Below are positions 47,789-56,756 of a stretch of DNA of 64,000 nt, piece by piece; the first letter of the stretch is position 1; every line of letters begins with the position of its first letter. The translations under genes and the position numbers were made by a program. Source of the stretch: Arthrobacter gandavensis (GTDB lineage: Bacteria; Actinomycetota; Actinomycetes; Actinomycetales; Micrococcaceae); the NCBI RefSeq assembly GCF_009192735.1, contig NZ_VTFU01000002.1, positions 1-64,000 of the forward strand, read 5' to 3'. The notes beneath the pieces were generated by a model that worked only from the letters and a program-made list of their open reading frames with translations, was not told the origin of the DNA and ran no database searches.

Positions 47789-49302
47789 GCGCCGGCGCGG
47801 GGTGGGTTGCGCCGGGGAGCCGGGGTGTCATCCGCGGTGAGGGGCACGTCCGCAAACGCCAGCCGCGGCACCAGCAGCAGCAGCCCCGCCGCCAGGAATC
47901 CGGTCACCGAACACACGGTCCACACCGTGATGTAGCCCGACAGCGGGGCCGCCGTGGGTGCGCCGGCGCCACCGGTGAGGGCATCGGCCGCCGCACTGAG
48001 CAGCGCTATCCCGAACACGGCCGAAGCGAAGGACCCGCCAATGGTTTTGGTGGTGTTCGTGAGCCCGGTGGCCATGCCGGTGCGGTTGCGCGGTGCAGCC
48101 GCCGCGGCAGCGGAGGGCAGCGCCGCAACCAGGGCGCCCGAACCCAGACCTGCGACGGCCATGTTGGTCAGCGTCTGCGCCAGGGTGTCGTGGAAGGGAA
48201 GGAACAGCAGGTACCCGGTCCCCACCAGGGCGGCCGCTCCGCTGAGGGTGAGCCGCGGCGTCACGTAACGCGACACCAGGGGAAAGAGCAGCGCCCCCAT
48301 GAGCACGGACAGGACGTAGGTCCCGATGATCAACGAGACGCTTCCGGCGTCGAGCCCCAGCCCGTAGCCGTGCACCCCGCGCTCGGTGCGGGCAAAGGTG
48401 GACATGGGCGCCTGCGCGCCCAGGACGGAAATCCCGAACAGGCCAGCGGTGAGTTGGACGGGCCACATGGACTTTCCGCGCAGCATCCTCAAGTCCACCA
48501 GCGGATCCGTCCGGCCCAGTTCCCAGCGGACAAACGGCACAAACGCCGCCGCCCCCGCCAGCAGGACGGCCCAAACCCACCAGGTGCCCGGGCCGTTGAT
48601 CCGGAGGAAGCTCAGCCCCGAGGTGAGAAGCAGCAGCCCGACGGCGAGCAGCAGGAAGCCACGGGCGTCCAGGGTGCCGCCGGCCCGTTCCTGCGTCCGG
48701 GTGTCCGGTACGCCAAAGTGAACGGCGGCAATGCACAGGGTCACGGCCGCAGCGGGAATCATCAGGGTAAGGTCCAGCCGGCCGGCAAACACTTCCACCA
48801 GCTCGCCGGCCGCCAGTGCGCCGGCGATGACGCCGAACTGCAGTGCCCCGACCAGCAGGCCCGCCGCCTTGCGGGTCAGCGCTGCCCGCCCCGGGAAGGC
48901 GGCGGACCGGCTGAAGATCAGCGCAATCTCCAGCGGCAGCCAGACAACGTAGAACCCCTGCAGCGACCATGCTGCCAGGAAGGTCCAAAAGTCCGGGGCG
49001 AAGGCCACGCCCCAGGACGCGGCCGCGGTCAGCACGGTGGAGACCAGCAGGATCCGCTTGTGGCCGTGGATGTCGCCGAGTTTTGCCAGGACCGGGACGG
49101 CGAGCGCGCTGAGCATCAGCTGGGCCGCTTCGAACCAGTTCACGTCGCCGTCGCTGATGTCCAGGCTGCGGGCGATGTCGGTCAGGATGGGTGTGTAATA
49201 CCCCTGCAGGATGCCGCTGGTGACCTCCACCAGGGCCAGGAAAAACACCAGGGGGCCCAGCGGGCGCAGGCTGCTGCGCCCGACGCCGGCTGCCGGAGTC
49301 AC
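47782..49302 (-). CDS. MFS transporter
   Basis: A major facilitator of 506 residues with about 14 hydrophobic segments, the DHA2-like count. The loop 2-3 motif A region reads LAKLGDIHGHKRILL near 75-90. The N-terminus LGPLVFFLALVEVTSGILQGYYTPI fits the first helix. The start is GTG at 49302, overlapping the M20 peptidase stop (GTGA), so expression is coupled. Substrate unknown; export of drugs or metabolites is usual for the family. Confidence 0.88.
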   Translation of the reverse strand: MTPAAGVGRSSLRPLGPLVFFLALVEVTSGILQGYYTPILTDIARSLDISDGDVNWFEAAQLMLSALAVPVLAKLGDIHGHKRILLVSTVLTAAASWGVAFAPDFWTFLAAWSLQGFYVVWLPLEIALIFSRSAAFPGRAALTRKAAGLLVGALQFGVIAGALAAGELVEVFAGRLDLTLMIPAAAVTLCIAAVHFGVPDTRTQERAGGTLDARGFLLLAVGLLLLTSGLSFLRINGPGTWWVWAVLLAGAAAFVPFVRWELGRTDPLVDLRMLRGKSMWPVQLTAGLFGISVLGAQAPMSTFARTERGVHGYGLGLDAGSVSLIIGTYVLSVLMGALLFPLVSRYVTPRLTLSGAAALVGTGYLLFLPFHDTLAQTLTNMAVAGLGSGALVAALPSAAAAAAPRNRTGMATGLTNTTKTIGGSFASAVFGIALLSAAADALTGGAGAPTAAPLSGYITVWTVCSVTGFLAAGLLLLVPRLAFADVPLTADDTPAPRRNPPRAGAR

Positions 49303-50720
49303 AGCTCTGCCTCCAGGCTGCGCAGCAGCCCGGTGTAGAACAGGATGCCTTCCCCAAAAGCCTGCACGCCCAGGCTTTCGTTGTCGCCGTGGATGCTTGC
49401 GCGCGCCTCACGGTCCATCCGGAACGGGGCAAACCGGTACACGGCGTCGCAGATCTCGGTGAAACGCCGCGAGTCCGTCCCACCCAGCATGATGTACGGG
49501 ACGGGGACGGCCTCGGGAAAAACAGCCGTGATGGTCCGCGCCAGCAGCCCGAACTGGTTGTTGTCCGTTGCCGAGACCGGAGCGGGCTCGTTCCCTTCAA
49601 CCACCCGCAGCGAAATGGAAGGGTCGCGGATAATCCGCGTCAGCCGCTTCAAAGTTCCGTCCACGGTGTCTCCCAGGGCCACCCGGATGTTCGCGTTGGC
49701 CGTGGCCCTGGACGCCAGCACGTTTGCGGCGCTGCTGCCATGCAGCTGTGTCACTGCCACCGTGGTGCGGGTCATTGCGCCGGATTCGCCGCCCATGCGG
49801 GCCAGGATCCGGGTCAGCGGCACCCGGAGCAGTCCGCCCATGTTCCGGAAGACCAGGCGGGCAGGGAAGCGGGCGGAGGGAGCCAGCCGCGCAAACATCT
49901 CGATTGTCGGCGACGGCAGGGCAGGCGGCAGCGGGTTCTCATCGAGCCGGACAACGGCCCGGGCCAGACGGGCGGTGGCGCCGCGGCGGTGCGGGGTTGA
50001 GGCGTGCCCGCCGGCATCCTCAGTGGAGATTTCCACATCCAGGATGCCCTTTTCGGTTACCCCCACCACGGCCACCGGACGGTCCACGAAAGGAAAAGCC
50101 TGGGTGGCCACAGCCCCGCCCTCGTCCAAGACCATCCACGGCCGGATCCCCCTGCCCGCCAGCAGCGCCGCAGTTACTCCGGCAGTGGTTCCCGCCGTCT
50201 CCTCGTTGTTTCCGAAGGACAGGTAGACGTCCCGTGCCGGGATGAAGCCTTCGGCCAGCAAAAGCTCCACTGCCTGCAGAATTGCCGCCAGGGAACCCTT
50301 GTCATCCAGCGTGCCCCGGCCCCAGATCCTGCCGTCGGCAATCTGCCCGGAGAAGGGCGGGTGCACCCAGGCCTCCGGGTCCACCACCGGCACGACGTCG
50401 TAATGGGCCATCAGGACCAGCGGGGCGGGGGCGGGATTCCCTTCTCTGCCGGCGCTTCGCGCGGAGCCGTGGGCACATCCCTTCCAGTGATAGAGCAGGC
50501 CGTACCCGTTGACCCGTTCCAGCACCAGGTGCCGGTGGACCAGGGGAAAGAGATCCGGAAGCGCCCGGATGAAGTCGTCGAACTCCCCGATGTCCAGGTC
50601 CTCCGGATCGCGGGAGGAAACGGTCCGGTGCGTAATAAGACGGGCGAGCTTTGGAGCGGCGGCCAACCCGGCTTCCCAGGCCGCACCGGCGCGCTCGGAC
50701 CCGGGGGTCTGCGGCTTCAT
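49299..50720 (-). CDS. M20/M25/M40-family metallopeptidase
   Basis: A zinc-dependent peptidase or amidohydrolase of 473 residues. It shows VLMAHYDVVPV with the first metal His/Asp, GRGTLDDKGSLAAILQAVE, and the FGNNEETAGTTAG segment carrying the catalytic Glu pair, with a dimerisation domain inserted afterwards and a C-terminal HGDNE segment. It is close to the CPS1/carboxypeptidase-type branch. A TACACT hexamer ends 6 nt before ATG, with no Shine-Dalgarno, suggesting its own leaderless promoter, although the desulfurase gene ends only 23 bp upstream. Confidence 0.9.
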   Translation of the reverse strand: MKPQTPGSERAGAAWEAGLAAAPKLARLITHRTVSSRDPEDLDIGEFDDFIRALPDLFPLVHRHLVLERVNGYGLLYHWKGCAHGSARSAGREGNPAPAPLVLMAHYDVVPVVDPEAWVHPPFSGQIADGRIWGRGTLDDKGSLAAILQAVELLLAEGFIPARDVYLSFGNNEETAGTTAGVTAALLAGRGIRPWMVLDEGGAVATQAFPFVDRPVAVVGVTEKGILDVEISTEDAGGHASTPHRRGATARLARAVVRLDENPLPPALPSPTIEMFARLAPSARFPARLVFRNMGGLLRVPLTRILARMGGESGAMTRTTVAVTQLHGSSAANVLASRATANANIRVALGDTVDGTLKRLTRIIRDPSISLRVVEGNEPAPVSATDNNQFGLLARTITAVFPEAVPVPYIMLGGTDSRRFTEICDAVYRFAPFRMDREARASIHGDNESLGVQAFGEGILFYTGLLRSLEAEL

Positions 50721-50733
50721 GCCCCGAGTGTAA

Positions 50734-50762
50734 CGGGACTCACTTAACCGGCGTGAGTCCCG
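50734..50762 (-). terminator. stem-loop spanning the cysteine desulfurase stop codon
   Basis: Perfect 10-bp arms CGGGACTCAC (50734-50743) and GTGAGTCCCG (50753-50762) with the stop codon (50744-50746) in the 9-nt loop. No T-run follows. It would mark the end of the nad operon before the M20 gene. Confidence 0.6.
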
Positions 50763-51979
50763 CCGAGGCGTCCCACTGCGGCAACGGCACCGATCACCGC
50801 TTCCGCCGCCTGATCGATGTCGGACTCTCCGAGGGCTGCGGTAAAGGTAAACCTCACGGCGGTCTGTGCCGTTTCCCGGTCCAGGCCCATCGCGGTCAGT
50901 ACGGCGGAAGGCTCATCGGAACCGGCGGCACAGGCGGATCCGCTGGAGCACAGCACTCCGGCCCGTTCCAGTTCCAGCAGCACCGCTTCACCGGAAGTCC
51001 CCGGGAAGCAGAAAGATGCGTGGCCGGGCAGCCTTGCGCTCCGGTCCCCCGTGAGGCGGGCACCGGGGACTCCGGCCAGCACGGCATCGATCAGCCGGTT
51101 CCGCAGTGCCGCCGCGCGGCGGGCGCTGCCATCCCGTTCCGCAGCGGCCAGGACCAGGGCTGTTGCCATTCCCACCGCTCCCGCCACATTTTCCGTGCCG
51201 GACCGCCGGCCCCGCTCCTGGCCTCCGCCGTGCAGGAGCGGTTCAAGGACCTCAGCACCGCGAAGGTACAGCAGCCCGGTGCCCTTGGGGGCGCCGAGCT
51301 TGTGCCCGGACAGGCTCAATGCGTCCACGCCCAGGCCGGTCACGTCCAGATCCAGCCATCCGCCCGCTTGGACGGCGTCGGTGTGGAACGGAACCCCGGC
51401 GGCGCGGCAGTGCGCGGCGATCTCCCGGACCGGCTGGACGGTGCCCACTTCGTTGTTGGCGTACATCACGGAACACAGCACGGTGGCCGGGGTCAAGGCG
51501 GCCGCAGCCTCCGCCGGATCCACCCTTCCGGCGGCATCCACCGGAAGCAGGGTCACGGCGAAGCCGTGGCGGCGCTGCAGATACTCCAGCGATTCCAGCA
51601 CCGCGGGATGCTCGACGGCGGTGGAGACCAGGTGCGGTGCCTGGCCGTTGGCGGGGCGCCCCGGCAGGCCGGAATCCGCGGAAAGACCTCCGGTTCCGTT
51701 TCCGGCCCGCCGGGACAGGCGGTCCAGCCCGGCCAGGGCCAGCCCTTTTACTGCCAGATTGTCCGCTTCAGTTCCACCGGAGGTGAAGATGATCTCCGCG
51801 GGCCGGCACCCCAGCACCGATGCCGCCGCCGCCCGGGCCGATTCCAGTGCGCGCGCCGCAGCCTCCCCGGCCGAGTGGTGACTGGACGGGTTTCCGAATC
51901 CGCCGGTCAGCAGGGGCCACATGGCTTCGAGCACTTCGCGGCGCGCCGGGGTGGTGGCGGCGGCGTCCAGGTAGATCAC
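50744..51979 (-). CDS. cysteine desulfurase (NifS/IscS-like) of the nad operon
   Basis: PLP enzyme of 411 residues that releases sulfur from cysteine for Fe-S cluster assembly. Motifs: YLDAAATTPARREV at the N-terminus, FTSGGTEADNLAVKG, the PLP-lysine SLSGHKLGAPKG near 210, and a catalytic-cysteine loop CSSGSACAAGSDEPS. It starts at GTG overlapping the nadC stop (GTGA). Its place after nadA suggests supply of sulfur for the [4Fe-4S] cluster of quinolinate synthase, as known for NifS-type genes next to nad genes elsewhere. Confidence 0.9.
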   Translation of the reverse strand: MIYLDAAATTPARREVLEAMWPLLTGGFGNPSSHHSAGEAAARALESARAAAASVLGCRPAEIIFTSGGTEADNLAVKGLALAGLDRLSRRAGNGTGGLSADSGLPGRPANGQAPHLVSTAVEHPAVLESLEYLQRRHGFAVTLLPVDAAGRVDPAEAAAALTPATVLCSVMYANNEVGTVQPVREIAAHCRAAGVPFHTDAVQAGGWLDLDVTGLGVDALSLSGHKLGAPKGTGLLYLRGAEVLEPLLHGGGQERGRRSGTENVAGAVGMATALVLAAAERDGSARRAAALRNRLIDAVLAGVPGARLTGDRSARLPGHASFCFPGTSGEAVLLELERAGVLCSSGSACAAGSDEPSAVLTAMGLDRETAQTAVRFTFTAALGESDIDQAAEAVIGAVAAVGRLGGTHAG

Positions 51980-52902
51980 ACCAGGTCCAGACCAAGGTCC
52001 AGGGCCCGGACACTGTGGGTCAGTGCCCCCGCGGAAATGAGGTCCACGCCGGTGGCGGCGATCTGCGCCACCGTTGCCAGAGTCACATTTCCGCTGGCTT
52101 CGGTCAGGGCGCGGCCGGCGACCAGCTCCACGCCCCGGCGCAGGTCTTCGGGACTGAAGTTATCCAGCAGCACGGTGTCAGCTCCGCCCGCGAGGGCCGC
52201 CTCGATCTGGTCCAGCCGGTCCACCTCCACTTCGAAGTGCACCGTGTGCGGAAGCCGCGCCCTGGCCTCTGCCAGCGCCCGCGCCATATCCTGGCCGCCG
52301 TCCGCAAGCAGCGCCAGATGGTTGTCCTTGGCCATCACCGCGTCCGAGAGACTGAAGCGGTGGTTATGCCCGCCGCCGCACCTCACGGCGTGGCGTTCCA
52401 GGATCCGCAGGCCCGGGGTGGTCTTGCGGGTATCGGTAATCCGCGCGGAGGTGCCGGCGGCCCGGGCGGCAAAGGCCGCGGTCAGGGTGGCGATGCCGCT
52501 CAGGCGCTGGGCGAGGTTCAGTGCCACCCGCTCCGCAGTAAGGACGGCGCGGGCGGGGCCGCTGATTTCAGCCAGCACACCTCCGGCCTCGAACGGTTCT
52601 CCGTCACGGACCCGGAAGTTCACTGCCGTCTGCGGCGACACCAGGCGGAAAGCGGCTTCGATCACCTGCGTTCCGCAGAAGACCCCGGCTTCGCGGGCGG
52701 TCAGGACGGCCGTTGCCTGTGCATCGCGGCGAACGAGAAGCTCGGAGGTCAGGTCGCCCCACGGTGCGTCTTCGGCGAGCGCAGCGGCTACGATCCGGTC
52801 CACCGCATCCTGCGGCACGGGCAGCGGATCGGGGGCGTGCCGGGAAGGCGCGGCGCCGGACGCGCCGCCGGGTTCGGCAGGGGGTGCAGTTACCGGGTTC
52901 AT
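51976..52902 (-). CDS. nadC: nicotinate-nucleotide diphosphorylase (carboxylating)
   Basis: Quinolinate phosphoribosyltransferase, forming nicotinate mononucleotide from quinolinate and PRPP. The 308-residue protein shows ALNLAQRLSGIATLTAAFA, the DTRKTTPGLRILERHAVRCG stretch with phosphate-binding Arg/Lys/His, GGHNHRFSLSDAVMAKDNH, and FEVEVDRLDQI near 200. An N-terminal extension of about 25 residues is alanine/proline-rich. It lies 76 nt after nadB, across a short tandem repeat, and overlaps the desulfurase start. Confidence 0.95.
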   Translation of the reverse strand: MNPVTAPPAEPGGASGAAPSRHAPDPLPVPQDAVDRIVAAALAEDAPWGDLTSELLVRRDAQATAVLTAREAGVFCGTQVIEAAFRLVSPQTAVNFRVRDGEPFEAGGVLAEISGPARAVLTAERVALNLAQRLSGIATLTAAFAARAAGTSARITDTRKTTPGLRILERHAVRCGGGHNHRFSLSDAVMAKDNHLALLADGGQDMARALAEARARLPHTVHFEVEVDRLDQIEAALAGGADTVLLDNFSPEDLRRGVELVAGRALTEASGNVTLATVAQIAATGVDLISAGALTHSVRALDLGLDLV

Positions 52903-52925
52903 GGTCGGTTCCGTTCTGGGGTGGG

Positions 52926-52994
52926 GTCAGGGCATGGGGTGGGCTCAGCGGATGGGATGGCTCAGGGGATGGGGTGGCTCAGGGGATGGGGTGC
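52926..52994. repeat. 17-18-bp tandem repeat at the nadB/nadC junction
   Basis: Four units: 52926-52943, 52944-52960 (CTCAGCGGATGGGATGG), 52961-52977 (CTCAGGGGATGGGGTGG) and 52978-52994 (CTCAGGGGATGGGGTGC). The TCA at 52979-52981 is the nadB stop on the minus strand, so the last unit contributes the final codons of nadB. Confidence 0.9.
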
Positions 52995-54565
52995 AGTGGG
53001 CGGCCGTCCGCCCGCGCGTCGGCCTGCGAGTCCGTCCGGTGGTGTGCGCCCACGGATTCAGTGCGCCGGACTGCCGCTGCCAGGAGCTGCCCGGCGCAGG
53101 TGAGCAGGTTTGTGTCCTCCGCGGTTCTGCGGTCCGTCGCAGCGGCTGGCCTTTCGCGCTGCCAGCGGGCCACGCAGGCGGCAGCAGTGCTCAATCCGCG
53201 GCCGCTGCGCAGGATTCCGGCGTGCGTGGACATCAGCTCCTGCAGTGCGGCACGGCTGAATGCCGGAGTTGCGGACTCCTCCCCCGCACCGCCGGCCGGG
53301 GGCCCGGACGGGTGGGCAGTGGTGGTGTCCGGATCCGGCGTCCCGGCCGCCGCAGGAAACATTCCGGTCCGGCAATCCTCCGCGGCGGCTGATCCGGCGC
53401 GGGCGCCAAACACCAGGCCCTCGAGCAACGAATTAGAGGCCAGGCGGTTCGCTCCGTGCACCCCGGTGCCGGCACATTCCCCGGCGGCATACAGCCCGGG
53501 GACCGTGGTGCGGCCCCAGAGGTCCGTCGCTGCCCCGCCCATCCAGTAGTGGGCGGCCGGGACCACCGGCAGCGGATCCCGTTCCCAGTCCCAACCGTGG
53601 CTCCGGGCCAGGGCGTCCAGTTTCGGAAACCTCCGGGCCAGGTATCCGGGTCCCCGGTCAGCGACGATACCTGTCGCATCCAGCCAGACACGGGTTTCAC
53701 CGCTGTCCTGCAGGTACGCGCTCACTGCGCGGGACACGACATCGCGCGGGGCCAGCTCGGCATCCGGGTGCACCTCCGTCAGGAACCGGCGTCCGGCGGC
53801 GGTGCGCAGCACGGCTCCTTCCCCGCGCACCGCTTCGGAGATCAGCGGGTTTCCCGGCACATCGAGGGACGTGGGGTGGAACTGGAAAAACTCCAGATCC
53901 CGCACCGCGGCTCCGGCCCGCACCGCCAGCGCCACGCCGTCGCCGGTTGCCGAGTCCGGATTGGTGGTGTGTGCGTACAGGGCACCGGCTCCGCCGGCCG
54001 CGAGGATCACCGCATCGGCTGACAGGCTCCCGGCCCGGCCGCGCCGGAACAAACGCACTCCGGCAATCCGGCCCTGCTCCTGCAGCAGCCCGGTGACAAC
54101 TGCCGGTTCCAGGACAGTGATCCGCGGTTCAGCCGCCACAGCCCGGAGCATCGCTGCTGCGATCCCGGCGCCGGTGGCATCTCCGTTGACGTGCAGGATG
54201 CGGCGGGCGGAATGCGCCGCTTCCCTTCCCAGCGCCGGCGCACCCGCCGGGCCGCGGTCAAAGGGCGCGCCCAGGCGCAGCAACTGCAGGATCTGTCCGC
54301 CAGCCGCCGCACACATCACACGCACCGCTTCGGCGTCGGCCATCCCCGCTCCCGCGGCCAGAGTATCCGCGGCGTGTGCCTGCACGGTGTCTCCGGGCGC
54401 TGCCAAACCGGGCACCACGGCGGCAATCCCGCCCTGCGCCAGCCAGGTGTTGGTGTGCTCCACCCCGTCCTTGGCAAGCACCGCCACGGTCACTTTCGGA
54501 TCCGCCTGGACCGCGCCCAGCGCGGCGGCAAGGCCAGCGATCCCGCTGCCGATGACGAGAATCAA
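52979..54565 (-). CDS. nadB: L-aspartate oxidase
   Basis: Flavoprotein oxidising aspartate to iminoaspartate, the first step of de novo NAD synthesis. The 528-residue protein has the FAD motif VIGSGIAGLAAALGA at the N-terminus, NTWLAQGGIAAV, AAGGAGALYAHTTNPDSATG, QFHPTSLDVPG, ECAGTGVHGANRLASNSLLE and a C-terminal helical domain. The start is TTG at 54565, overlapping the nadA stop (TTGA). The last residues (LHPIP) and the stop are encoded by a tandem-repeat unit, so the tail length may vary between strains. Confidence 0.95.
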   Translation of the reverse strand: MILVIGSGIAGLAAALGAVQADPKVTVAVLAKDGVEHTNTWLAQGGIAAVVPGLAAPGDTVQAHAADTLAAGAGMADAEAVRVMCAAAGGQILQLLRLGAPFDRGPAGAPALGREAAHSARRILHVNGDATGAGIAAAMLRAVAAEPRITVLEPAVVTGLLQEQGRIAGVRLFRRGRAGSLSADAVILAAGGAGALYAHTTNPDSATGDGVALAVRAGAAVRDLEFFQFHPTSLDVPGNPLISEAVRGEGAVLRTAAGRRFLTEVHPDAELAPRDVVSRAVSAYLQDSGETRVWLDATGIVADRGPGYLARRFPKLDALARSHGWDWERDPLPVVPAAHYWMGGAATDLWGRTTVPGLYAAGECAGTGVHGANRLASNSLLEGLVFGARAGSAAAEDCRTGMFPAAAGTPDPDTTTAHPSGPPAGGAGEESATPAFSRAALQELMSTHAGILRSGRGLSTAAACVARWQRERPAAATDRRTAEDTNLLTCAGQLLAAAVRRTESVGAHHRTDSQADARADGRPLHPIP

Positions 54566-55875
54566 GGGTGCGCCGCCAGCATCCGTTCCAGCGCGGTCCT
54601 GGCGGGCACGGCGACGTCGGCCGGAACCGTAATCCGGTTCAGCACTTCGCCCCGCACCAGGCCTTCCAGGACCCAGGCCAGGTAGCCCGGATGGATGCGG
54701 TACATGGTGGAACAGGGGCAGATCACCGGGTCCAGGCAGAAGATGGTGTGCTGCGGATACTGCGCCGCCAGTCGGTTGACCATGTTGATTTCGGTGCCGA
54801 CAGCGAAGGTGCTGCCGTCCGGGGCTGCATCAATGGCCTTGAGGATGTAGTCGGTGGAACCTGCTTCATCCGCGGCGTCCACCACGGGCATGGGGCACTC
54901 GGGGTGCACGATCACCCGGACGCCGGGGAAGTCAGCCCGCGCCTGTTCGATCTGGGCAACGGTGAAGCGCTTATGCACTGAGCAGAACCCGTTCCAGAGC
55001 AGCACCCGTGCGTTTTGCAGTTCCTCCGCTGTGTTGCCGCCCAGCGGCAACCGCGGGTTCCACATCGGCATGGCCTCCAGCGGGATGCCCATTGCCTTGG
55101 CGGTGTTCCGGCCCAGATGCTGGTCGGGAAAGAACAGCACCCGCCGGCCCCGTTCAAAGGCCCATTCCAGCACCGCGGCCGCGTTCGAGGAGGTGCAGAC
55201 AATTCCACCGTTTTCGCCGCAGAATCCCTTCAGCGCGGCTGAAGAGTTCATGTAGGTCACCGGAATGACCGGCAGCAGGCCGTCGTCGCCCGGTTCCGGC
55301 CCAAAGAGTGCGGTGAGCTGATCCCAGCACGCCGCCACCGAATCGATGTCCGCCATGTCCGCCATGGAGCAGCCCGCGGCGAGGTTGGGCAGCACCACGG
55401 CCTGGTCCGGGCCGGAGAGCAGGTCGGCGGTTTCGGCCATGAAGTGGACGCCGCAGAAAATGATGGCTTCGGCGTCGGGCTTCGCTTTGGCCGCCTTCGC
55501 CAGCTGAAAGGAGTCGCCGACAAAATCGGCGTAACGGATGACTTCGTCACGCTGGTAGAAGTGGCCCAGGATGACGGCGCGTTGCCCGAGCTTCTCCTTG
55601 GCGGCAAGGATCCGCAGATCCAGCTCAGCGTCGGAGGCCAGCCGGTACTCCTCCGGAAGGCCGCCCTGCCGCGGCGTGGACAGCGGCGCGGCATCATGCA
55701 TGGATGCGCCGGGCCCGTATTCGGGCATCCGGGCCCCGTCGAATTCCCAGGGCGGAAGCACAAGGTCCGGCGTGCAGGCCGCCGTGGACGCTTGCCCGCG
55801 TGCCGCCTCCCCGGCCGTGATCAGCGCGACCGAAGCGGCCGTGCTGGGAGTCGGGGTTCCTGGCTTGAGGCTCAT
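54562..55875 (-). CDS. nadA: quinolinate synthase
   Basis: [4Fe-4S] enzyme condensing iminoaspartate with dihydroxyacetone phosphate to quinolinate. The 437-residue protein carries the cluster cysteines in IIFCGVHFMAET, HPECPMPVVDAADEAGSTDY and CLDPVICPCSTMYRIHP; GHFYQRDEVIRYADFVGDS is the usual N-terminal active-site segment. An extension of about 85 residues precedes that core. ATG 55875 overlaps the stop of the Nudix regulator gene (ATGA), and its own stop overlaps nadB, so the three are translationally coupled. Confidence 0.96.
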   Translation of the reverse strand: MSLKPGTPTPSTAASVALITAGEAARGQASTAACTPDLVLPPWEFDGARMPEYGPGASMHDAAPLSTPRQGGLPEEYRLASDAELDLRILAAKEKLGQRAVILGHFYQRDEVIRYADFVGDSFQLAKAAKAKPDAEAIIFCGVHFMAETADLLSGPDQAVVLPNLAAGCSMADMADIDSVAACWDQLTALFGPEPGDDGLLPVIPVTYMNSSAALKGFCGENGGIVCTSSNAAAVLEWAFERGRRVLFFPDQHLGRNTAKAMGIPLEAMPMWNPRLPLGGNTAEELQNARVLLWNGFCSVHKRFTVAQIEQARADFPGVRVIVHPECPMPVVDAADEAGSTDYILKAIDAAPDGSTFAVGTEINMVNRLAAQYPQHTIFCLDPVICPCSTMYRIHPGYLAWVLEGLVRGEVLNRITVPADVAVPARTALERMLAAHP

Positions 55876-56597
55876 GGTTCACTGCTTTCTGTGCCGGTGG
55901 CTGACGGGGACTGCGGCGTTGCTCCGGTGTACCGGTAGAGGCGCGGCGGACGGTGCCGGCCTCCCTGCAGGTACTCGTCGGTGGCTTCAATGTCCGGTGC
56001 CGCACGGAGCTGGCGGCGGAAGTTGGCGGGTTCGAGTTCGCGTCCCAGCACGGCCTCATAGACTTCGCGCAGCTGCGCCAGGGTGAAGGTGTCACCGAGG
56101 AAGGCATACGCAATGGAGCCGTATTCCATGCGGTTGCGCAGCCGCCAGAGGGCGTAGGCCACGATTTCGTTGTGGTCAAAGGCCAGTTCCCCGGTGCGTT
56201 CCGCCGGAAACCACCGGACGTTGCCGTCCTCCCGGGACAGGGCTGCTTCGTCGGGTTCGACGAGTGCCCAGTAGACGATGGAAACAACCCGCGGCGACGG
56301 TGACCGGTCGGTCCCGCCAAAGGCGTAGAGCTGCTCCAGGTACTTCGGGGCCAGGCCGGTGGTTTGCGCCAAATTGGCGGCCGCGGCTTCCTGGAGGGAC
56401 TCTCGCGCCCCCAGCGGCCCTCCGGGCAGCGCCCAAAGTCCGCGGTACGGCTCGCGGATGCGGCGCACCAGCGGCAGCCACAGCGCCGGCCGGCCGGTGT
56501 CCGGATCCGGGCGCAGCGCAAAAATGACAGTCGAGATGGCCAGTGCCGGGGGTTGCAGTGCGCGTTCCGAAACGTTCGCGTGTCCCTGATAAACCAT
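55872..56597 (-). CDS. NrtR-like Nudix transcriptional regulator of NAD synthesis
   Basis: A 241-residue protein with an N-terminal Nudix domain and a C-terminal winged-helix-like part (about 165-215), the layout of NrtR, which senses NAD-related ADP-ribose compounds and represses NAD genes. The Nudix box starts well (GGPLGARES, residues 59-67) but the catalytic REUxEExGU part reads ANLAQTTGL (74-82), lacking the metal-binding glutamates, so hydrolysis is unlikely. It is the first gene of the nad operon and overlaps nadA by 4 nt. GGAAGG precedes the ATG. A palindrome at 56645-56657 lies in its promoter. Confidence 0.85.
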   Translation of the reverse strand: MVYQGHANVSERALQPPALAISTVIFALRPDPDTGRPALWLPLVRRIREPYRGLWALPGGPLGARESLQEAAAANLAQTTGLAPKYLEQLYAFGGTDRSPSPRVVSIVYWALVEPDEAALSREDGNVRWFPAERTGELAFDHNEIVAYALWRLRNRMEYGSIAYAFLGDTFTLAQLREVYEAVLGRELEPANFRRQLRAAPDIEATDEYLQGGRHRPPRLYRYTGATPQSPSATGTESSEP

Positions 56598-56644
56598 GGG
56601 CCCTTCCGGCCTGTCCGCCGGTGTGATCCGGTGGAATGTGTAAA

Positions 56645-56657
56645 AGTCAGAATGACT
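56645..56657. promoter_or_regulatory. candidate NrtR operator
   Basis: AGTCA-GAA-TGACT, a perfect inverted repeat 48-60 bp upstream of the Nudix regulator start. The GTCA-N3-TGAC core is my recollection of NrtR-type sites; its position at the head of the nad operon fits autoregulated repression. Confidence 0.6.
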
Positions 56658-56756
56658 CTAACTCATGGCAGCCAAAAACCTGCGATGTCCGTCACACAGG
56701 GCGCTTCGGCGGTTCAGGCCCTCTCCGGCGGTTGCCCGTCCGGGACCCGACACCGG

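Noticed and set aside
52926-52994. Possible CRISPR array or coding repeat
   Set aside because: 17-18-bp units without spacers; G/T-rich simple repeat at a gene junction.
50651-53392. 913-codon open frame on the plus strand
   Set aside because: It runs antisense through the desulfurase, nadC and part of nadB, all of which have clear catalytic motifs.
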